A stretch of DNA of 18,230 nt from an uncultured Acidobacteriota bacterium (GCA_946887105.1 CAMPKJ010000072.1:1-18230), one strand, 5' to 3'. Positions 1 to 7,653 are shown, counted from the first letter of the stretch. A program made the numbers and translations. The notes: generated by a model not told the origin, from the letters alone.

Positions 1-30
1 ACTCCGAGGAACTCCGAGGAACTCGTCCAG
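1..30. repeat. Short direct repeat downstream of the LysE-type gene
   Basis: The window opens with two perfect copies of ACTCCGAGGA (1-10 and 11-20) followed by a partial third copy (ACTCG). It lies just past the stop codon of the leftward LysE-type gene, so it may be the visible half of a terminator or intergenic repeat cut by the window edge. The word CCGAGGAAC recurs in the 6755-6787 hairpin, which suggests the two belong to one repeat type. The missing left flank prevents a firm call. Confidence 0.45.
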
Positions 31-636
31 CTATCCTCGCATGGCTGCCAGTTTCGCGCCCGCGGCGATGAGGCACGTGCCGGCGAGACGCTCGAAGAGC
101 GGCGCGTGCTTGCCGTAACGCGCGCGTCCGCGATCGGCCGCGTATCCGTACAGCAGCAGGACGGGCAGCTCCACGACGATCGAGATCACGCCAAGGACCA
201 GAAACTGGATCGCGATCGGCTTTGCGGGATCGACGAACTGCGGGAGCAGCGCCGTGAAGAACACGATTGCCTTCGGATTCGCGAGTTGCGTGAACAGCCC
301 CTGCACGAACGAGCCCGCGCTGCCGCTGTCTTCGATCGCGGAAGGATCGACACGCGCGGGTTTGATGAGCATCTTCGAGCCGATCAGCACCAGATACGCG
401 GCGCCCGCGATCTGCAGGACGTCGAACACGCGCTTCGACGCCATCAGCAACGCGCCGAGGCCCGCGGCCGAAAGCGCGAAGTAGATCGCGTTGCCGGTGA
501 GGATTCCCGCCGCGCCGCGCGTCGAGCTGCGGTATCCGCGGCGGATTCCCTGCGATACCACCAGCAGCACCGCCGGTCCGGGCGTCGCCGAAAGCAGCAG
601 CTCCGTCGCGGCAAAGAGAAGCAGATGCGCGGTCAT
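31..636 (-). CDS. LysE/RhtB family amino-acid exporter
   Basis: This 201-residue inner-membrane protein matches the usual length and pattern of the LysE/RhtB translocator family, which exports amino acids such as lysine, homoserine or threonine. The N-terminal helix runs into the conserved TPGPA turn (about residues 18-22). A charged loop (GIRRGYRSSTRG) follows, then GILTGNAIYF, the family's second conserved helix. Hydrophobic segments follow near residues 70-90, 115-135 and 140-165, giving the expected five or six membrane spans. The ATG at 636 overlaps the stop of the upstream gene (ATGA, 633-636), so translation is probably coupled to the membrane-protein gene before it. The exported substrate cannot be told from the sequence. 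Confidence 0.9.
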   Translation of the reverse strand: MTAHLLLFAATELLLSATPGPAVLLVVSQGIRRGYRSSTRGAAGILTGNAIYFALSAAGLGALLMASKRVFDVLQIAGAAYLVLIGSKMLIKPARVDPSAIEDSGSAGSFVQGLFTQLANPKAIVFFTALLPQFVDPAKPIAIQFLVLGVISIVVELPVLLLYGYAADRGRARYGKHAPLFERLAGTCLIAAGAKLAAMRG

Positions 637-1628
637 GGCAGCTGCTCACGCCAGTCGTCCTGATCGGCCAGGACCGCCAGCGCGCGGATGCTTTTGCGCA
701 TCCCCACCATTCCTCGGGCGACCACAGGCTCGCGCAACGTGATCAGCCAGCGCGGCTCATCGAGCATGGCGATCTTCAGCACGTCCTTCCGCTTCCACTT
801 GCTCTGGTCGTGAATCTCATCGATCGAAGCGATGAGCTCGCGCGGGATGGTCACCGTCCAGCGCAGGCCATGGCGAACGTGCAGAGCCTCGCCGTCGATC
901 CACGAGCGGCGCAGGCGCAAGCCGTGATAATCGCCGAGGAGCCAGATCGCCGCCCACAGATCGAGCGCGGTCCAGCCCCACGCGGCCAGCGCGCTCCAGC
1001 GCGAGAGGAACAGATGCATCGCCAGCCCTTCGGCGGCGATCATCACGAAGATGCAGATCAGGATCGTGCCCCATCCATTGCGTTCGTGAAACGTGATGGC
1101 GCGTTCGCGCGGCTCCGGCTGCTGTCTCCAGCCGAAGAACGCGTAATAGAACGAAGCGAACTCGGATGCGATCGCGTCCGCGAGCAGCCCGTCGCCGGCC
1201 AATGTTCGTGCGGCCGCCGCGATGCGCTCGTATGGATCCGACGACGTGCTGCGCTGCTTTCGCATCGCCCGCACGCGGCTCACCAGTGTCCAGATCAGCA
1301 ACAGCTCCGCCGCCGGAACGACGATCCATCCCAGCTGGCGCACGAACTGTTGCTGCCCTTCGGGGATGAGCCGCGCGGCGATCATCGTGCCGATCAGGAA
1401 CAGCGGCACGATCGTGAGCGGCCGCGCCTTCCCGCCGCGCACGACGAAGAACCAGTACAGCAGCGGGATGCTGATGGTCAGATCGAACGTGATGCCCCAC
1501 GCCGCGACGTCGGGATTCGCGGCGTACGCCTGCGAGCGCACGATCGCGATGCACGCGGCGAGGATCGCCGCGGCGGACATCGCGAAGAGCAACGCGGGAC
1601 GCCGGAAGTGTGCGGTCAACGCAGCCAC
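633..1628 (-). CDS. Multi-pass membrane protein of unknown function
   Basis: I do not recognise this 331-residue protein. It has four hydrophobic segments in the first ~120 residues (for example SAAAILAACIAIV and ISIPLLYWFFVV), a charged cytoplasmic-looking stretch at ~120-185, two more spans at ~190-240 (ILICIFVMIAAEGLAMHLFL and the Trp-rich WSALAAWGWTALDLWAAIWLL), and a soluble C-terminus rich in beta-type residues. About six spans with a small C-terminal domain is the visible plan. The GTG at 1628 gives a 13-base overlap with the upstream gene. A TTG at 1619 would give a 4-base TTGA overlap, and an ATG at 1580 is also possible. No strong ribosome-binding site decides between them. The downstream exporter is coupled by ATGA. 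Confidence 0.7.
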   Translation of the reverse strand: MAALTAHFRRPALLFAMSAAAILAACIAIVRSQAYAANPDVAAWGITFDLTISIPLLYWFFVVRGGKARPLTIVPLFLIGTMIAARLIPEGQQQFVRQLGWIVVPAAELLLIWTLVSRVRAMRKQRSTSSDPYERIAAAARTLAGDGLLADAIASEFASFYYAFFGWRQQPEPRERAITFHERNGWGTILICIFVMIAAEGLAMHLFLSRWSALAAWGWTALDLWAAIWLLGDYHGLRLRRSWIDGEALHVRHGLRWTVTIPRELIASIDEIHDQSKWKRKDVLKIAMLDEPRWLITLREPVVARGMVGMRKSIRALAVLADQDDWREQLP

Positions 1629-2428
1629 CGCACGGCGTTCCGCACATACGTGCGCACGTCGTTCAATCGTTCAGGGGAGCGCGCGATCTCATGACCCGGC
1701 GCCTCGTCGACGAACGACGGCGCGCCGGCGGAGACGTCCCAGTTGTAGTCGCAGAAATGGTGGAAGCTCGAGTGCGCGAGCGCGCGATTCATCGTAACGA
1801 TCAGATTGAACGATCGTCCGGTGGCTTTGCTCGTTCCGGTGGCGATCACCTGCGCCGTTTCATCCGGCGGAATACCGACGTCGCCTTCGTGCGGATGCGC
1901 GGGGAACCATTCGATCGCACTGCCGTCGGGGCGGCGCAGCAGCGGATGCACGCCGCCGGCGGGCGTGATGCGCTGATAGTCGCCGTTGTTGCCGGAGTGA
2001 TAGTTGGGCCAGTCGATGCCGAAGTTGTGGGGATCGTCGCGCTGGCGCCGGGCGGGATCGGGATGGACGTTCTTCGAGTGGAAAAAATGCGCCTTGCCGA
2101 TGCCGCCCAGGACGCAGATCGAAGAGCCGCAGTCTTGATGATCGCGCGCGGCCAGAATCGCACCGCCGCGTTCCGCGAATGCGGTGATGCCCGCGCAATC
2201 GGCGGCGGTGATTCCGTTGCCGGCGTCGACACCGAACAGCCAGAGCTGGTCGTAATCGGAATCGCCGAGCGACGAGAGCACCGGATCGTCGCCGCTAGCT
2301 GCGCGATCGCGCGCCGTCACTGCCACTCCGTCCATCGAGGCGATGACGTCGCGCAGCATGGAAAACCGGCCGATGTGCCAGTCATCCTCGATGAACGGAA
2401 TGCTGGTCTGCAACAGGACCTTCGTCAT
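1616..2428 (-). CDS. Unrecognised protein, possibly GATase1/ThuA-like fold
   Basis: The 270-residue product starts MTKVLLQTSIPF at the ATG at 2428. The open frame runs on upstream to 3319, but that extension lies antisense to the histidine kinase and is rejected. The first ~100 residues alternate beta strands and helices (KVLLQTSIP, YDQLWLFGVD, AFAERGGAILAARDHQD), as in class I amidotransferase/ThuA-like folds. The middle is rich in His, Asn and Asp (GKAHFFHSKNVHPDP, DDPHNFGIDWPNYHSG), which suggests a metal or ligand site. SSFHHFCDYNWD follows near the C-terminus. I see no standard Cys-His-Glu triad, so the fold is a guess. It is the first gene of a leftward operon and is divergent from the kinase operon. 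Confidence 0.7.
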   Translation of the reverse strand: MTKVLLQTSIPFIEDDWHIGRFSMLRDVIASMDGVAVTARDRAASGDDPVLSSLGDSDYDQLWLFGVDAGNGITAADCAGITAFAERGGAILAARDHQDCGSSICVLGGIGKAHFFHSKNVHPDPARRQRDDPHNFGIDWPNYHSGNNGDYQRITPAGGVHPLLRRPDGSAIEWFPAHPHEGDVGIPPDETAQVIATGTSKATGRSFNLIVTMNRALAHSSFHHFCDYNWDVSAGAPSFVDEAPGHEIARSPERLNDVRTYVRNAVRWLR

Positions 2429-2569
2429 CGGCGACAAAGATAACCCAGAGTTGTGGCCCACGAAGTGCATTGGAATCGATCGTCGCGTTTTTTCCTTAAC
2501 AATTTCAGTATCGATCGACTGCCCGCGCCTTGCGATCGCGTCCGGTTGAAGCAACCAGGAGGCGATCCA
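2429..2569. promoter_or_regulatory. Divergent intergenic region between the leftward operon and the kinase operon
   Basis: These 141 bases separate the divergent starts at 2428 and 2570 and must hold the promoters for both operons. ATCGATCG occurs twice, at 2475-2482 and 2510-2517, 35 bases apart, and a GCGATCGC palindrome lies near 2532-2539. A T-rich and A-rich stretch (TTTTTTCCTTAACAATTT) sits between the two copies and is the least GC-rich DNA in the area. I could not place a convincing -35/-10 pair on either strand. Confidence 0.45.
2557..2562 (+). promoter_or_regulatory. Ribosome-binding site that decides the TTG start of the hybrid kinase
   Basis: A perfect AGGAGG sits seven bases before TTG at 2570-2572, in frame with the long kinase reading frame. 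The GTG at 2453 that would give a longer protein has no such site, and the 39 extra residues it adds (Arg/Pro-rich, no domain) look like translated intergenic DNA. Confidence 0.8.
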
Positions 2570-4990
2570 TTGACGCTGCCCAAGGCCCCATCCACGCTCC
2601 AGATCGGCACTGTTCTCTGTGCCCCGCTCGTGGCGGACATTCAGAATTTCGCGCAGGACGTATTCGACACGGTGCGCGAGCCGCTGCTCATTCTCGATGC
2701 CGGTCTGCGCGTGCGATCGGCGAATAACGCCTTCTATCAGACATTTCACGTTACCGCGGACCAGACCGAAAAACGGCTCATCTACGAGCTCGGCAACGGG
2801 CAGTGGGACAGTCCGGCATTGCGCACCCTGCTCGAGGACGTCGTGCCGCGCAGCTCGGTGTTCAATGACTTCGTCCTCGAGCACGACTTTCCCGACATCG
2901 GGCGGCGGGTGATGCTGCTCAACGCGCGAAAACTTCACGCCGAGCTGGTGCTGCTGGCCATGGAGGACGTCACCGAACGCCGCCGTTCGCAGAGTCTGCT
3001 CGACCAGATCGAGACCTATGCCCAGGACGTGGTCGACACCGTGCGCGAGCCGCTGTTGATTCTGGACAGCAGCCTGCGCGTACACTCCGCCAACCGCGCG
3101 TTCTATCAAACCTTTCACGTCACTTCGGAGGAGACCGAGACCCAGCTCATTTACGAGCTCGGCAACGGCCAGTGGGACATCCCCGACCTGCGCACGCTGC
3201 TGGAAGACATCGTCCCGATGAGCTCCGTGTTCAACGACTTCGAGCTCGAGCACGACTTCCCGGCCATCGGGCGGCGGGTGATGTTGCTCAATGCGCGAAA
3301 ACTGCGGCCGGGCAGCCACTCCGAATTACTGGTGCTGGCGATGGAAGACGTCACCGAGCGGCGCCGTGCGGAGGCCGAGGTGGCCAACGCGCGAGAAGCA
3401 GCCGAGACCGCCAATCGCACCAAGAGTCTGTTCGTGGCCAACATGAGTCACGAGCTCCGCACGCCCCTCAACGCCATCCTCGGCTTCTCCGAAATGCTGC
3501 AGGAGGAAGCCGGCGAACGCGGTCTGCAGGAGTTCGACGCCGACCTGCAGAAGATCTCCACCGCCGGAAGGAACCTGCTGGGACTGATCAACGACATCCT
3601 CGATCTCTCGAAGATCGAGGCCGGCAAGATGGAGCTCTTTCTGGAGACGTTCGACATCGCATCGTTGATCGATGAGGTGGCGTCGACGATCGCGATGCAG
3701 GTCCAGAAGAACGGCAACACGCTGGAGATCGTCTGCGCGCCGGACGCCGGCGCCATCCGGGCCGATCTCAGCAAAGTGCGCCAGGGACTCTTCAATCTGG
3801 TCTCCAACGCCGCCAAGTTCACACACGGCGGCTGGATCAAAGTGGAAGCCGAGCGGCAGCAGATGGACGGCACGGACTGGATCATGTTTCGCGTCTCCGA
3901 CAGCGGCATCGGCCTCAGTTCGGAGCAGATCGTGCGGCTCTTCCAGGCATTCACACAGGCCGATGCGTCGACGACGCGCAAGTTCGGCGGAACGGGACTG
4001 GGCCTCGCACTCACGCGCAGCTTCTGCCAGATGATGAACGGCGACGTCACCGTGCACAGTGTCCCGGGCGAAGGAAGCGTGTTCACCATCAAGCTGCCCG
4101 CCACGGTCATCGAATCGGTCGCCGAGCCGGCCGCCGTCACCGACCGGCACCAGCCTTCGCGCGAAACCGCGCATTTGCCCATTCTCCAGCGTACCGAAGC
4201 GCTTCCCGCGTTCGGAACGTGTGTGCTGGTCATCGACGACGATCCGGTGCAGCGCGACCTGATGCAGCGCTACCTGCACAAAGAAGGATTCACCGTGCAG
4301 ACAGCGAGCGGAGGCGCGGAGGGTTTGCGGCTCGCAGGAGAACTGCTACCGGCGGCCATCACGCTCGACGTGATGATGCCGGACATGGACGGTTGGAGCG
4401 TGCTCGCGGCACTGAAAGCCGACCGCGCGTTGCGCGAGATCCCGGTGATCATGCTCACCATGGTCGACGATCCGGAGCGCGGATTCACGCTCGGCGCGTC
4501 CGACTACGCCATGAAGCCGGTGAACCGCCTGCGCCTCCTGCAGATCCTGAAGAAGTACACCTGCCACCATCCGCCATGTCCGGTCCTGGTCGTCGACGAC
4601 GATCCGGACATCCGCTCGGTCACGCGCGCGATGCTGGAGACCGAGGGGTGGTCGGTGTCCGAAGCCGGCAACGGAATCGAGGCGCTGCGGAGCATGGAGC
4701 TCCACCGCCCCAGCCTGATCTTCCTCGATCTCGCGATGCCGAAGATGGATGGATTCGAGTTCGCCGCCGAAGTGCGGCGGCACCGGCAGTGGCGCTCGAT
4801 CCCGATCGTGGTGGTGACCTCGCAGGACCTGAGCATCGAGGACCGGCGCCGGTTGAACGGACACGTGGAGACCATCCTGCGCAAGGACGGCGACTCCCGC
4901 GAGTCGCTGCTGGCTCAGGTGCGCGATCTGCTCGCGGACAGCAAGGCGCCGCGCGCGTTGCATGATCCGGCGGAGGTCGTTACGCCATGA
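2570..4990 (+). CDS. Hybrid sensor histidine kinase, PAS-PAS-HisKA-HATPase-REC-REC
   Basis: The 806-residue protein is a cytosolic hybrid kinase with no signal peptide or membrane span. Two near-identical PAS domains start near residues 27 and 150 (123-residue period), each ending in an MEDVTERRR motif. A short helix leads to the HisKA domain with the phospho-acceptor His294 in FVANMSHELRTPLN. The catalytic domain shows the N box (Asn413 in NLVSNAAKF), DSGIGL at 444 and GTGLGL near 473. REC1 begins near 551 (VLVIDDDP, Asp600, Lys649). REC2 begins near 671 (VLVVDDDP, Asp720); its final Lys lies in ILRKDG without the usual following Pro. Both receivers keep the acidic cluster. The stop overlaps the next ATG (ATGA). 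The sensed signal is not evident; these PAS domains resemble ones attached to CheB/CheR-type chemotaxis fusions. Confidence 0.93.
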   Translation: MTLPKAPSTLQIGTVLCAPLVADIQNFAQDVFDTVREPLLILDAGLRVRSANNAFYQTFHVTADQTEKRLIYELGNGQWDSPALRTLLEDVVPRSSVFNDFVLEHDFPDIGRRVMLLNARKLHAELVLLAMEDVTERRRSQSLLDQIETYAQDVVDTVREPLLILDSSLRVHSANRAFYQTFHVTSEETETQLIYELGNGQWDIPDLRTLLEDIVPMSSVFNDFELEHDFPAIGRRVMLLNARKLRPGSHSELLVLAMEDVTERRRAEAEVANAREAAETANRTKSLFVANMSHELRTPLNAILGFSEMLQEEAGERGLQEFDADLQKISTAGRNLLGLINDILDLSKIEAGKMELFLETFDIASLIDEVASTIAMQVQKNGNTLEIVCAPDAGAIRADLSKVRQGLFNLVSNAAKFTHGGWIKVEAERQQMDGTDWIMFRVSDSGIGLSSEQIVRLFQAFTQADASTTRKFGGTGLGLALTRSFCQMMNGDVTVHSVPGEGSVFTIKLPATVIESVAEPAAVTDRHQPSRETAHLPILQRTEALPAFGTCVLVIDDDPVQRDLMQRYLHKEGFTVQTASGGAEGLRLAGELLPAAITLDVMMPDMDGWSVLAALKADRALREIPVIMLTMVDDPERGFTLGASDYAMKPVNRLRLLQILKKYTCHHPPCPVLVVDDDPDIRSVTRAMLETEGWSVSEAGNGIEALRSMELHRPSLIFLDLAMPKMDGFEFAAEVRRHRQWRSIPIVVVTSQDLSIEDRRRLNGHVETILRKDGDSRESLLAQVRDLLADSKAPRALHDPAEVVTP

Positions 4991-5373
4991 CGACCATCCT
5001 CATCGTCGAAGACAACGAGATGAATCGCGACATGCTCTCGCGGCGGCTGGAACGCCGCGGCTTCACGGTGCTGATCGCCACCGACGGTGCAACCGGCATC
5101 GACGTGGCGCGCACCCGCGCACCCGATCTGATCCTGATGGACATGAGCCTGCCGGTCGTCGACGGCTGGGAAGCGACCCGTCTCCTGAAGTCCGATCCGG
5201 CGCTCCGGCACATTCCGATCATTGCACTGACGGCCCATGCCATGGCCAACGACCGCGACCACGCGCTCGCCGCCGGGTGCGACGATTACGACACGAAGCC
5301 GATCGAGCTGTCTCGCCTGCTCGCGAAGATCGAAGCGCTGTTGCCCGCGCCGGTTGCGGAGGCACGCTCATGA
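4987..5373 (+). CDS. Single-domain response regulator (CheY/DivK-like)
   Basis: This 128-residue protein is one receiver domain with no output domain. The acidic pair is in VEDNEMNRDML (Asp9), the phospho-acceptor is Asp52 in LILMDMSLP, Thr82 lies in ALTAHAM and Lys104 in TKPI, so all catalytic receiver residues are present. The DNEMNRDMLSRRLE opening resembles DivK-type receivers. It overlaps its neighbours by ATGA at both ends, so it is the middle gene of a three-gene coupled operon. It probably carries phosphate between the two kinases or to an unlinked target. Its opening is clearly related to that of the receiver inside the next gene (DNEMNRDMLSRRLE versus DDAANRDVLSRRLK), pointing to a common origin. 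Confidence 0.93.
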   Translation: MTTILIVEDNEMNRDMLSRRLERRGFTVLIATDGATGIDVARTRAPDLILMDMSLPVVDGWEATRLLKSDPALRHIPIIALTAHAMANDRDHALAAGCDDYDTKPIELSRLLAKIEALLPAPVAEARS

Positions 5374-6746
5374 AGACCGCACTGCCCGGGCAACTCCTGC
5401 ACGATCTGCGCAGTCCTCTCAATCAGATCATCGGTTACTCCGAGATCCTGGCCGAGGAGAGCGGCCAGGCCGACGTCGAGAAAATACGCTCTGCCGGACA
5501 TCGCATCCTGATGCTCCTGGAGGAACACTTCACCGCCCATTCCGCCCGGCATCACGACGAAAATCCTGCAACCGGTGCAGACGCCGTGCGTTCGCTGGTG
5601 GTCCAGCGGCACGCGGTGATTGCGCCGGGATTGGTCCTCGTCGTCGACGACGACGCCGCGAATCGCGATGTGCTCTCGCGCCGGCTGAAGTGGCACGGTC
5701 ACGAAGTCCGGACCGCAAGCGGTGGTCTCGAAGCGCTGCGCGTGATCGGCGAAGGCGACTTCGATCTGGTCCTGCTGGACGTCATGATGCCGGACATGGA
5801 TGGCTATGAAGTGCTGGCGCGCCTGAAGAGCGACGACCGGCTGCAGCACATCCCGGTGATCATGATCTCCGCGCTCAATGAAATGCAGTCCGTGGTGCGC
5901 TGCATCGAAGCGGGCGCGGAAGACTACCTGGCCAAGCCGTTCGACCCGACCTTGCTCAAAGCGCGTATCGGCGCGTGTCTGGAGAAAAAACGCGGACGCC
6001 ATCGCGAGACCGTACTCTTCGAACAGCTCCAGCAGAACTTCAAACGGCTGCAGCATGCCGAGATGCTGCGCGACGACCTGCGCAACATGATCGTGCACGA
6101 TCTCCGCACTCCGCTGACAGCGCTGATCGTCGGCGTGGAAATGCTCGAACAGACCGGCCCGCTGAACGCCACGCAACGAGAAATCGCGGACATCGCCACC
6201 GCCGGCGGGAAAACGCTCCTGGGCATGATCAACGATCTGCTCGACGTCGAAAAGATGGAGTCGGGTGCCGTCCAGCTGCATTACTCCGAGCTGTCCGCTA
6301 CGACTCTCGTGGCCGGCGCGATGCTCCAGGTTGCGCCGCTCGCACAGATCGGCAACACGGCGCTGGTCACGGACATCGCGGATGGGCTTCCATCATTCGC
6401 CGCGGATGAGATCCAGCTGACCCGCACGCTCGTGAACCTGATCGCCAATGCCATCAAGTTCACGCCCTCCGGCACGGTGACCGTCAGCGTGTCCGCCGAT
6501 GCGGAGAACATGCGCTTCGCGGTCCGCGATACCGGCTACGGCATCCCATCCGAATCGTTCGGACGCATCTTCGAGAAATTCGGCCAGCTCGATTCGACGA
6601 ACAAGATCGGCACCGGCCTCGGCCTCCCGTTCTGCAAGCTGGCGGTCGATGCGCACGGCGGTCACATCGAAGTGGCGAGCACGCCGCGCGCCGGCAGCAC
6701 GTTCTCGTTCACGATTCCGCTCGCGCCGCGACAGCGTTCGTCCTGA
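5370..6746 (+). CDS. Histidine kinase of unusual architecture: DHp-REC-DHp-HATPase
   Basis: The 458-residue product starts at the ATG at 5370, which overlaps the previous stop (ATGA). It opens with an H-box (His11 in LLHDLRSPLNQIIGYSEIL) and a short second helix (HRILMLLEEHF, ~44-54), so a DHp hairpin without an ATPase domain. A full receiver follows (VLVVDDDAANRD ~90-100, Asp137 in LLDVMMPDMDG, Lys189 in AKPF). After a coiled linker comes a second H-box (His243 in IVHDLRTPLTALI) and a complete catalytic domain (N box NLIANAIKF ~356-364, DTGYGIP at 387, GTGLGLP ~414-420). No membrane span is visible. It probably works with the upstream hybrid kinase and single receiver as a phosphorelay; the direction of phosphate flow is not predictable. 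Confidence 0.92.
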   Translation: MKTALPGQLLHDLRSPLNQIIGYSEILAEESGQADVEKIRSAGHRILMLLEEHFTAHSARHHDENPATGADAVRSLVVQRHAVIAPGLVLVVDDDAANRDVLSRRLKWHGHEVRTASGGLEALRVIGEGDFDLVLLDVMMPDMDGYEVLARLKSDDRLQHIPVIMISALNEMQSVVRCIEAGAEDYLAKPFDPTLLKARIGACLEKKRGRHRETVLFEQLQQNFKRLQHAEMLRDDLRNMIVHDLRTPLTALIVGVEMLEQTGPLNATQREIADIATAGGKTLLGMINDLLDVEKMESGAVQLHYSELSATTLVAGAMLQVAPLAQIGNTALVTDIADGLPSFAADEIQLTRTLVNLIANAIKFTPSGTVTVSVSADAENMRFAVRDTGYGIPSESFGRIFEKFGQLDSTNKIGTGLGLPFCKLAVDAHGGHIEVASTPRAGSTFSFTIPLAPRQRSS

Positions 6747-6754
6747 GCCCCTGA

Positions 6755-6787
6755 GGGTTCCTCGGGAGGAACGTACCCGAGGAACCC
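6755..6787. terminator. 12-bp perfect hairpin between convergent genes
   Basis: GGGTTCCTCGGG (6755-6766) and CCCGAGGAACCC (6776-6787) are perfect reverse complements around a nine-base loop. The element lies between the ends of the plus-strand kinase and the minus-strand CsbD-type gene, where a bidirectional terminator is expected. There is no T-run on either side, so it may slow polymerase or stabilise 3' ends rather than act as a classical intrinsic terminator. It shares the word CCGAGGAAC with the repeats at 1-25. Confidence 0.7.
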
Positions 6788-6797
6788 CGAGAACCGG

Positions 6798-7541
6798 TCA
6801 GCGAGGGCGGCGCAGCTCGTGCTCGATGTCGGCGGCGCTCCACTTCGCCTTGCCGTAGCGCTCCTGGATCTTGCCGACGATCCGCTCGCGCTCACCGTTC
6901 ATCTGATCGATCTCGTCGTCGGTCAGATCGTTCCACTTCGCCTTGATCGCACCTTTGAACTGGTGCCAGTTGCCCTTGACCTGGTCCCACACCGCATCGG
7001 TCTTCGTGCCGGCGGTGCTGGCGGCGGCCGCGGTGGTTTCCGACGCGCGCGTCACGCCGGGCGACATGCGATTCTGCACGCGCTCGAACGCATCGCGCGT
7101 CGCGTGCCGCATCTCGTTCCACTCGCCGCGCGCAGTTCCGCGGGCATTGCTCCAGCCGCGGCTGAGATCGGACTCCACGTCGTCGAAGCGCCGCCCGTGG
7201 TACTCGGGACGGCTGGCCGACTCCCATCCGTAGCGATACGCGGGACCGTAATCCTCGTACGTGCGACCGCTCTGGTAATACGGCCGCGATTTGTGCTGCT
7301 CGCGCCAGAAGCGGTCCTCTTCCGTCGGATTGACTGCTTCGGCCGCGCCCTTGCCGGCCAGTCCGCCGGCCACCGCGCCGATCGCGCCACCGACTGCCGA
7401 GCCGATCGGACCACCGACCGCTCCGATCGCTGCGCCCGCCAGCGCGCCGCCGGTCGCTCCGCCAGCCACGCCGGCCGGATGTGCACCTGGCTCGCCGGTG
7501 ATCGGATCGGGATTCGAGTCGCGCTTCCTGTTCTCGTTCAT
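6798..7541 (-). CDS. Glycine-zipper plus CsbD-like stress protein
   Basis: The 247-residue product has a Gly/Ala-rich zipper at ~24-68 (GGATGGALAGAAIGAVGG and similar GxxxG repeats) that could insert in or bind membranes. A hydrophilic Arg/Tyr/Trp-rich middle follows (~75-160), then an Ala/Thr linker, and a C-terminal CsbD-like domain from ~184 (WDQVKGNWHQFKGAIKAKW, then GERERIVGKIQERYGKAKW). CsbD proteins are small general-stress proteins of unclear action, so this is a longer fusion of that domain. There is no signal peptide. The start is the ATG at 7541, preceded by AGGAG eight bases upstream, and that site lies inside a predicted hairpin. It is the last of four leftward small stress-type genes. 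Confidence 0.8.
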   Translation of the reverse strand: MNENRKRDSNPDPITGEPGAHPAGVAGGATGGALAGAAIGAVGGPIGSAVGGAIGAVAGGLAGKGAAEAVNPTEEDRFWREQHKSRPYYQSGRTYEDYGPAYRYGWESASRPEYHGRRFDDVESDLSRGWSNARGTARGEWNEMRHATRDAFERVQNRMSPGVTRASETTAAAASTAGTKTDAVWDQVKGNWHQFKGAIKAKWNDLTDDEIDQMNGERERIVGKIQERYGKAKWSAADIEHELRRPR

Positions 7542-7549
7542 GCGTCAGT

Positions 7550-7578
7550 CTCCTGCGCCGCGCGGCTGATTGCAGGAG
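7550..7578 (-). promoter_or_regulatory. Hairpin covering the ribosome-binding site of the CsbD-type gene
   Basis: Read on the minus strand, CTCCTGC (7578-7572) pairs with GCAGGAG (7556-7550) across a 15-base loop. The second arm holds the AGGAG that serves the ATG at 7541. The seven-pair stem could hide the ribosome-binding site, as in RNA thermometers or other translational switches. This is a pattern seen by eye without an energy calculation. Confidence 0.4.
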
Positions 7579-7612
7579 CCCGCCTCATGCGGTCTCATCG
7601 ACTGCGAATCAC

Positions 7613-7653
7613 GCGGCGCTGCGCAACACGGAGCAGAGCAACACGCGCGCCGC
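7613..7653 (-). terminator. Possible weak hairpin downstream of the CxxC protein gene
   Basis: GCGGCGC (7613-7619) and GCGCCGC (7647-7653) form a seven-pair stem with a 27-base loop just after the stop of the leftward CxxC gene. The loop carries a direct repeat (AACACG twice). There is no T-run. It may be a weak transcription end or chance in GC-rich DNA. Confidence 0.25.

Noticed and set aside
2429..3319. Long minus-strand open frame extending the 1616-2428 gene upstream
   Set aside because: It is antisense to the PAS region of the kinase, duplicates itself where the PAS units repeat, and the true gene has a good family-like start at 2428.
4962..5369. Upstream extension of the second kinase to 594 codons
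   Set aside because: The extension overlaps the response regulator out of frame and is Arg/His-rich nonsense; the ATG at 5370 overlaps the previous stop and begins an H-box.
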